Part shown: piece by piece, positions 1 through 4,893 of the stretch
How the letters are laid out: each line of letters opens with the position of its first letter
Numbering within the stretch: the first letter of the stretch is position 1
DNA from: Gemmatimonadota bacterium
GTDB lineage: Bacteria > Gemmatimonadota > Gemmatimonadetes > Longimicrobiales > UBA6960
Reading direction: 5' to 3'
Length of the DNA stretch: 8,022 bases
Assembly (NCBI GenBank): GCA_022564535.1
Contig: JADFLD010000065.1
Span: 1 to 8,022 of the forward strand
The notes under the pieces: generated by a model
What the model was told of the DNA's origin: nothing
The model's input: only the letters and a program-made list of their open reading frames with translations
The model's database searches: none
Program-made: the position numbers and the translations under genes

Positions 1-1908
1 CCGACGGCGTCCCGACGTGCGCACATTGACCCGATACTCCCAATTGCGGTAGCGGCCCGGCTCCACGATGATCCCGTCGCTGGGCTCGAACTGGAAGTCG
101 AGGTACTCACTCGTGTTGGTCACGGTGAATTCGATGTTGTCACCGCTTTCGAAGTTCAGCCCGAGCGGCCGGAGCCGGATTTCGCGCTCTTCGAGAATCC
201 CGGTGCTCATCTGGTCCTGAAAGCGAACCTGACCGGAGAAGTCGAGCCCGCGAAGCCACGAGATGCCGGGCGTGCGTGGGCTCCACCCAAGGCGATTTTC
301 GAGTCGCCGATAATCGTTGCGCGTCACAAAACCGAGCGACGGGTCGTAGTTGTCTCCGAATTCCCGGTAGGAGACGTGCGCGGTCCAGATGTCGTTCGGA
401 AAGCTCAGCCTGGCCCCGCGCGACATGAGGTCGCCGAGGCCCAGGCTCGGAGCTCCGACCGGGTCGGGGTTGGAGTTCCACGCGACGAAAGCCTCTACCT
501 CGAGGTTTTTGTCGCCCAGGAAGTGACGCGTGGAGAAGTCCAGGTCGACCCCGGCCGTGTGTTGGGCGCCGAGATCGAGGCCGTCGTCGTCGAGCCTTCC
601 CTCACGCCTCGTGTAGATCGCTCCGATCGCCGACTGTTCGAAGAGCCTTCGCTTCACACGCGCGACGGTGAAATCCTCCCTCTGAATCGTGGTCTCGATC
701 TCGTCGCTGTCGAGGTATGTATGTGCTCCCGTGCCGATCTGGTAGAAACCGAGCTCGAAGGCATCGACCTGCCCGGTCAGACGGGTGCCATACCGAATGG
801 GAACCTGCTGGCCATCGCTGATGCCGATGTTCCTCGAATAGAAGGGCGAGGGGCCACTCCGAGGCGCGAACGAAAAGACACCCGAGCCCTCGAGGAAGAA
901 GTCGCGGCGCTCGGGAAAGCGCAGCGGGAAACGAGTCAGGTTGACACGGCGCTGATCGCTTTCGAGCTCGGCAAAATCGGTGTTGACGCTGACCGATGCG
1001 CGCAGGCTCGAGGTGACGCTGTAGTTGACGTCAAGGCTGACATCGGTCGGGTACGTGTTCCGCACAGGGTCCGCGGGGACGTTTCGCCAGTTCGCCACCA
1101 TGGACGGGCGTGCCTCGAGCCCGACGCCCTGCGATATGTCCTGCAGGCCCGTCAGCCGGCCGGCGTAGACCGGGCTGCGAAGCCCTTCGCTGCGCCGATA
1201 GCCTCTCCAGAGGATTTCCTCGTTCTTGCGCCGGATGGTGCGCTGGAAATTGATGCCCCATTCGCTCCGGTTGGGATCGAAGTTCAGCGTGCGGAAGGGG
1301 ATCCTGATCTCGGCGGACCAGCCGTCCGGTCGCATCGCCGTCCGGACCTCCCAAATACCATCCCATGCCCTGCTCGTGCTACCACCGAACCCACCGCCAC
1401 CGCCACCACGGAACCCACCTCCCCCTCCGCTGATGATCCCGTCACCCATGAGCCCGGCCGGATTGATCTCGAAGAAGTAGCCGGTGCGCCCGTCTAGGAA
1501 GGTGTCCAGGATCCACATGAGGCGGTCGTCGGTGCTCAAGAAGGCGTCCCTCTCGCGCTGAAACGCCATCACACCTTCGGGGTCGTCGTAAAGGATCGCG
1601 CCGATGTAAAGGTTGTCCTCGTCGAAGAGGACACGGATCTCCGTTCGCTCCGACGGCTCGGCGCCCTCGACCGGCTCTTGTTGTGTGAAGTCGGTGATCG
1701 GAGTGGCGGTCGCCCAAACGGCCTCATCGATTCGACCGTCCAGATCGATGGCGAGGTCCCCCGTGAGGGCGCGGGCCTCGAGCGACACCGGTGCTGCGGC
1801 GCTGCGCGCGTCGTTGCCATCGTTCTGCTGGCCAAGCGCCGACGAGCTTGGCACGGCCGAGAGAATTGTGACGCTCGTGACCATCAAAGTTAGTGGCGAG
1901 GGTCGCAT
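1..1908 (-). CDS. DUF5916 outer-membrane protein with CBM9-like N-terminal domain (C-terminus cut by window edge)
   Basis: An uninterrupted frame of 636 codons runs from ATG at 1908 to the left edge with no stop seen, so the gene is partial. The first ~26 residues resemble a rather weakly hydrophobic signal peptide, with possible cleavage at ALG-QQ. Residues ~48-255 are a CBM9-like fold, seen in LDGRIDEAVW, the FDEDNLYIGA strand and WSAEIRIPF. Residues ~285-345 carry the DUF5916 hallmark NTDFAELESDQRRVNLTRF followed by FPERRDFFLE and, at 356, FYSRNIG; the rest is barrel-like repeats. Such proteins are predicted outer-membrane beta-barrels, but their substrate is not established. Residues 161-176 form a glycine run (GGGGGFRGGGGGGFGG) inside the CBM9-like part. 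The in-frame TAG of the upstream paralogue lies two codons before this ATG, so no earlier start is possible. Family assignment is firm; biochemical role is unknown. Confidence 0.92.
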   Translation of the reverse strand, partial: MRPSPLTLMVTSVTILSAVPSSSALGQQNDGNDARSAAAPVSLEARALTGDLAIDLDGRIDEAVWATATPITDFTQQEPVEGAEPSERTEIRVLFDEDNLYIGAILYDDPEGVMAFQRERDAFLSTDDRLMWILDTFLDGRTGYFFEINPAGLMGDGIISGGGGGFRGGGGGGFGGSTSRAWDGIWEVRTAMRPDGWSAEIRIPFRTLNFDPNRSEWGINFQRTIRRKNEEILWRGYRRSEGLRSPVYAGRLTGLQDISQGVGLEARPSMVANWRNVPADPVRNTYPTDVSLDVNYSVTSSLRASVSVNTDFAELESDQRRVNLTRFPLRFPERRDFFLEGSGVFSFAPRSGPSPFYSRNIGISDGQQVPIRYGTRLTGQVDAFELGFYQIGTGAHTYLDSDEIETTIQREDFTVARVKRRLFEQSAIGAIYTRREGRLDDDGLDLGAQHTAGVDLDFSTRHFLGDKNLEVEAFVAWNSNPDPVGAPSLGLGDLMSRGARLSFPNDIWTAHVSYREFGDNYDPSLGFVTRNDYRRLENRLGWSPRTPGISWLRGLDFSGQVRFQDQMSTGILEEREIRLRPLGLNFESGDNIEFTVTNTSEYLDFQFEPSDGIIVEPGRYRNWEYRVNVRTSGRRR

Positions 1909-1914
1909 TTCTGG

Positions 1915-4281
1915 CTAGATCCTCAGCAGGCGATTGACCTTGATCACGAACCCGCGGTTGCTGAGTTCGGACCACCGATCCAGGACGTCCGTGTTTCGAT
2001 CCTCCGTATAGACCAGGAAAAGCTCGCTTCCGGGGGCCCACTCCCAGCGGAAGCGGAAGTTGACGCTCACGGCGCGGCTTCCGGAGTTGTATTGCACGAG
2101 GCCGCTCACATAGGCGCGGGGAGTCAGCGTATAGGTCAGCCGGGTTACCGCGACGTGCTGATCGAAACGGCCTTGCGGTAGGTCGATCCAGTTGAACGAG
2201 ATGCTCGGCTCCAGAGAAAGCTGCGGCGTGAGCTCCAGGCGCCCCCCGCGCAGTCCCGCGGACGTGAGTGTACCCCCGTAGTAGTCGCCGCGCCGCAGGG
2301 AGAAGGTCCCCGAATACGGACGCTGGGGGCCCATCGTGTAACTCACTCGTACATCGGGGAAGGAGTAGGTGCCGCTTGGGATGGTCGCCCCCGAGATAAA
2401 CGCCTCCTCCACCAGATTCTCATAGTTGTTCGTGTAGCCCACCCTGAACCCATCACCGTTCTCGAACGCGACACCGAATTGCCCGCCCCAGCTTCGGCTC
2501 TCGAGATAGCCCGCCTGTTCGTTCTCCAGGTGGTCGAAATTGGACGAAAAGGTGAGCTGCCGAATCCAGGAGATCGAGTTCGTGCGAGGGCTGAATCGTC
2601 CCGTCAACGCCGTCTGTCGGAAGTCCTTCCGTCGCACGAAGCCCATCTCCGGGTTGAAGTCGTCTCCGACGACGAGGTGGTCGACGCTCCCGCCCCACTC
2701 GTCCGCGTTGTAGGAGATCTGACCTCGGTAGCTCGCGTCGAGACCGTTCAGGCCGTCCGTCGCGGTCTGGGCGTAGTAAGTGAGCACGCTCAGATCGTCC
2801 GTCAGCCCGAAGGACCCGTCCACGCCCCACGCCTGGTTCGAGCCCTGGCCGGTCACCGACCGCGACCTGTTCTCGAAGAGCACCCCCACGCTGCTGCGGG
2901 TGAAGATGTCCCTCCTCAGCCGAACGACCGAGAAGTTGGTCGATTTCACCCCCGCGATCCCGGCACCGTCCGTCTGGATATTGACCAGTCCGATGTCGAA
3001 CGAGCCGATTTTCCCGGTCACCCGCCCGCCACCCGAGATCGGCACCGGCGTTCCGTCGTCGAGGCCGATGCGTCGGCTATAGAACAGCGTGGGCGCGCCA
3101 CCCCCGCGGAAGCCACCGCCGCCGCCGCCGGGGGGTCCCCCACCCCCGCCTCCGAAGGATCCGCTGAACCCGCCGGTTCCGAAGTCGAAGATTCCCCGGC
3201 TCTCCAGGAAGAACTCCCGCTTCTCGGGAAAGAACAGGGAAAAACGCGTCAGGTTCACCTGTTGCTCGTCGACCTCCACCTGGGCGAAGTCGGTGTTATA
3301 GGTGAGGTCCGCGGTGAGGTTCTGGGTGATTCCGTACTTCACGTCCAGACCTATGTCGGCGTAGCCGTCGTTGCTGATCTGGGGGTCGGCGGTCAGATCG
3401 GTCCGGGACCCTGCGATGCCGTACGGTTTCACCTCGAGGTTGCGACTCTGGGGCGGCGCCTCGAGCCCCACGAGCGTCCCGTACATCGAGACCCGGAAGG
3501 TCCCCAGCGCCCCTCCGGCCCCCACTGAGAGGGGAAGCGCCCGGAGGAAGATCCATTCGTTGCGGCGCATGACCGAGCGCCGCATCTGGATCCCCCATAC
3601 CTGCTCCCGGCCGGGCCGATACCGCAGCGATTTGAACGGGATGGCCATCTCGATCGCCCACCCGCCGTCGAAGAGCGCCGAGCGGGTCTCCCAGACGGGA
3701 TTCCAATCCATGTTGGGATTTCCCTCGTTCGTGATCTGGAAGTCGGAGAAGCCCCCGATCGCGGTCCCGCTGAAGGCCAAGGCGTTCCGACGGTCGTAGT
3801 AGGTGTCGAAAAAAACGGCGAAATGATCGTTCGCCCGTAGCTGCCGCGAATCGCGCCTCATTTCGTTCGCGATCCAACCGTCGGGTCCTTCGGAGTCCCA
3901 TATTTTCGCCGACACGTAAACGTTGTTGTCGTCGAAGGCGATCCAAGTTTCGGTGAGCTCGCTGGGCTCACCGTCCTCCACCGGAACGGCCTGGACGAAC
4001 TCGGAAATCGAGGGAACGCGCTGATAAAACGGTTCGTCGAGAACCCCGTCGATCTGGAACGGCTCGCTCACCCGGACAGCCCTTATAGTGACCCCCTCCT
4101 GGCCGGCCTGGTTGATCATTGCGCCCCCCACCGGCGCGGGCGGATCGTCGATCTCGAGGCGATCCGCACCACTCTCTTGAGTGAGCTGGGCCGCCAAGCC
4201 ATAAACCCCCACCACGACCGTTCCGAGGGCCAGGAGACCGGCTCGCACGGTTCTGCCGGTCAGGATATTACGAAGGGACAT
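1915..4281 (-). CDS. DUF5916 outer-membrane protein with CBM9-like N-terminal domain (complete)
   Basis: This is a 788-residue protein, a typical length for the family. Residues 1-31 are a signal peptide (MSLRN, a basic stretch, then GLLALGTVVVGVYGLAA), with likely cleavage before QLTQ. Residues ~66-268 are the CBM9-like domain, with FQIDGVLDEPFY, FDDNNVYVSAKIWD and WAIEMAIPFKSLRY. Residues ~320-360 carry the diagnostic NTDFAQVEVDEQQVNLTRF and FPEKREFFLE, followed by a glycine-rich insertion (~370-395) and FYSRRIG (~400). Alternating strands continue to the end, NRLLRI. The family is predicted to form an outer-membrane barrel with a periplasmic or surface sugar-binding-like domain; no substrate can be named from sequence. 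GTG at 4287 is also in frame, but a GGAG motif overlaps it and sits 5 bases before ATG 4281, so the ATG is preferred. It is the first gene of a two-gene minus-strand unit with its paralogue. Confidence 0.94.
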   Translation of the reverse strand: MSLRNILTGRTVRAGLLALGTVVVGVYGLAAQLTQESGADRLEIDDPPAPVGGAMINQAGQEGVTIRAVRVSEPFQIDGVLDEPFYQRVPSISEFVQAVPVEDGEPSELTETWIAFDDNNVYVSAKIWDSEGPDGWIANEMRRDSRQLRANDHFAVFFDTYYDRRNALAFSGTAIGGFSDFQITNEGNPNMDWNPVWETRSALFDGGWAIEMAIPFKSLRYRPGREQVWGIQMRRSVMRRNEWIFLRALPLSVGAGGALGTFRVSMYGTLVGLEAPPQSRNLEVKPYGIAGSRTDLTADPQISNDGYADIGLDVKYGITQNLTADLTYNTDFAQVEVDEQQVNLTRFSLFFPEKREFFLESRGIFDFGTGGFSGSFGGGGGGPPGGGGGGFRGGGAPTLFYSRRIGLDDGTPVPISGGGRVTGKIGSFDIGLVNIQTDGAGIAGVKSTNFSVVRLRRDIFTRSSVGVLFENRSRSVTGQGSNQAWGVDGSFGLTDDLSVLTYYAQTATDGLNGLDASYRGQISYNADEWGGSVDHLVVGDDFNPEMGFVRRKDFRQTALTGRFSPRTNSISWIRQLTFSSNFDHLENEQAGYLESRSWGGQFGVAFENGDGFRVGYTNNYENLVEEAFISGATIPSGTYSFPDVRVSYTMGPQRPYSGTFSLRRGDYYGGTLTSAGLRGGRLELTPQLSLEPSISFNWIDLPQGRFDQHVAVTRLTYTLTPRAYVSGLVQYNSGSRAVSVNFRFRWEWAPGSELFLVYTEDRNTDVLDRWSELSNRGFVIKVNRLLRI
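1920..1924 (-). promoter_or_regulatory. Probable ribosome binding site of the downstream DUF5916 gene, inside the upstream gene's last codons
   Basis: The minus strand reads GAGGA here, 11 bases before the ATG at 1908. It overlaps the Leu-Arg-Ile codons that precede the TAG stop of the upstream paralogue. The spacing is a little long. Its location inside the preceding coding region, with only 6 bases between stop and start, suggests translational coupling of the two genes. Confidence 0.5.
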
Positions 4282-4286
4282 GCACA

Positions 4287-4290
4287 CTCC
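4287..4290 (-). promoter_or_regulatory. Ribosome binding site that decides the start of the 788-residue DUF5916 gene
   Basis: On the minus strand GGAG ends in the first G of an in-frame GTG and lies 5 bases upstream of ATG 4281. A ribosome bound here would use the ATG rather than the GTG two codons earlier. Confidence 0.5.
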
Positions 4291-4345
4291 GGTGCGGGCG
4301 AGCGAGGTTCTCTCGGGGGAAGTTGAGTCAATACGGGGACACGGA

Positions 4346-4372
4346 CCCGCGGGTTCTTGTTGGCTCCCGCGG
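4346..4372. repeat. Pair of CCCGCGG direct repeats spaced exactly 20 bases apart
   Basis: CCCGCGG occurs at 4346-4352 and 4366-4372. The first copy is the core of a 10-base palindrome ACCCGCGGGT (4345-4354). The 20-base period is close to two helical turns, the spacing expected for two proteins bound on one DNA face. The motif is short and GC-rich, so chance occurrence is quite possible. It lies 65-91 bases upstream of the minus-strand ATG. Confidence 0.25.
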
Positions 4373-4380
4373 CCGGCTGA

Positions 4381-4401
4381 GGGCTCAAAAACTTTGAGCC
4401 C
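4381..4401. promoter_or_regulatory. Perfect 9-3-9 inverted repeat, candidate operator (possibly for the adjacent PadR)
   Basis: The arms GGGCTCAAA (4381-4389) and TTTGAGCCC (4393-4401) are exact reverse complements around an AAC spacer. The element lies between two divergent genes, so there is no upstream transcript to terminate. No T-tract follows on either strand, which argues against an intrinsic terminator. Dimeric winged-helix repressors bind such dyads, and PadR proteins commonly autoregulate, so the adjacent regulator is the natural candidate. That assignment is inference. The dyad would cover the -35 region of the candidate plus-strand promoter with TCTAAT at 4411. Confidence 0.5.
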
Positions 4402-4410
4402 AAGGTGTCA

Positions 4411-4416
4411 TCTAAT
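4411..4416 (+). promoter_or_regulatory. Weak candidate -10 element for the padR-permease unit
   Basis: TCTAAT matches the TATAAT consensus at five of six positions. At the expected distance the -35 region (about 4388-4393) has little similarity to TTGACA and lies inside the inverted repeat, as in a repressed promoter. Transcription would start near 4423 and give a leader of about 134 bases before the GTG at 4557. Promoter rules for this lineage are uncertain and other starts closer to the gene are possible. Confidence 0.28.
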
Positions 4417-4543
4417 CTCCTCGGTGCAAGAGCGGCGTTTCGTATCCAGCCCGGTAGGGCACGAGGCCGGAAAGGATCTCGACCCTCCAGAAACTTTCTA
4501 CGCATCCATTCCGTAGGCTACTACAGAAACCAAGACAATTCTC

Positions 4544-4550
4544 AGGAGGA
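4544..4550 (+). promoter_or_regulatory. Strong Shine-Dalgarno of the PadR gene
   Basis: AGGAGGA lies 6 bases before GTG 4557. It is the strongest ribosome binding site in the window and fixes the non-ATG start of the regulator. Confidence 0.85.
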
Positions 4551-4556
4551 TCGAAG

Positions 4557-4889
4557 GTGGATGACCAAAAGTCGCCGATCAGGATGACGCCGGCGTTCTT
4601 CTTCCTCATGCTCGCGCTGACCGAGGGCAGTCGTCACGGCCACGCGATGGCCCGGGAAGTGGAGGAGCGATCGGGTGGCTCGGTGAAGCTGGGACCAGGG
4701 TCCCTCTACTGGTCGCTAGGACGGCTGGCCGAGGTCGCTTTGATAGAGGAAGTCGATCCACCCGAGGGTGAGACGGACGACCGCCGACGGTTCTACGGCC
4801 TCACGGCCTCCGGGCGTGAGGTGCTCGCGAGCGAGACCGCCACCTTGGAACGAATCGTCGATTACGCGCGTCTCCGGCACATCGTCTAG
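4557..4889 (+). CDS. PadR-family winged-helix transcriptional regulator
   Basis: This is a 110-residue protein starting at GTG, chosen for the AGGAGGA site 6 bases upstream. It is a single PadR winged-helix domain. Residues ~10-35 (TPAFFFLMLALTEGSRHGHAM) form the first helices with the family's typical SRHGHAM turn. Residues ~43-62 (VKLGPGSLYWSLGRLAEV) are the recognition helix, corresponding to the usual GTLY/GSLY motif. Residues ~75-90 (DDRRRFYGLTASGREVL) are the wing and following helix. A short C-terminal helix (~93-110) probably dimerises; the long C-terminal domain of larger PadR proteins is absent. PadR proteins generally act as ligand-responsive repressors of neighbouring genes and of themselves. 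The permease starts 4 bases after its stop, so the two are probably co-transcribed and translationally coupled. Its ligand cannot be inferred. Confidence 0.93.
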   Translation: MDDQKSPIRMTPAFFFLMLALTEGSRHGHAMAREVEERSGGSVKLGPGSLYWSLGRLAEVALIEEVDPPEGETDDRRRFYGLTASGREVLASETATLERIVDYARLRHIV

Positions 4890-4893
4890 GACC

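Noticed and set aside
376..1497. Long plus-strand open frame (373 codons)
   Set aside because: It is antisense to the clear DUF5916 reading frame on the minus strand, has low-complexity Pro/Thr runs where the sense strand encodes glycine, and shows no recognisable domain. It is a by-product of GC-rich codon use.
3097..3174. Tandem repeat or CRISPR-like array on the plus strand (CCGCCGCCG and CCCCC runs)
   Set aside because: The runs are the reverse complement of glycine codons in the DUF5916 gene; there are no regular repeat-spacer units.
2479..3528. Long plus-strand open frame (349 codons)
   Set aside because: It lies wholly opposite the 788-residue DUF5916 gene, whose frame carries all family motifs. 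Its composition (Arg, Val, Ala, Pro rich) is that of an antisense shadow.
4282..4287. GTG 4287 as the start of the 788-residue gene
   Set aside because: The GGAG ribosome binding motif overlaps this GTG, whereas it is correctly placed for ATG 4281.
4768..4893. Upstream extension of the permease frame
   Set aside because: These 42 codons overlap the end of padR out of frame and encode Arg/Ser/Pro-rich sequence unlike the family; the prefix domain begins at ATG 4894.
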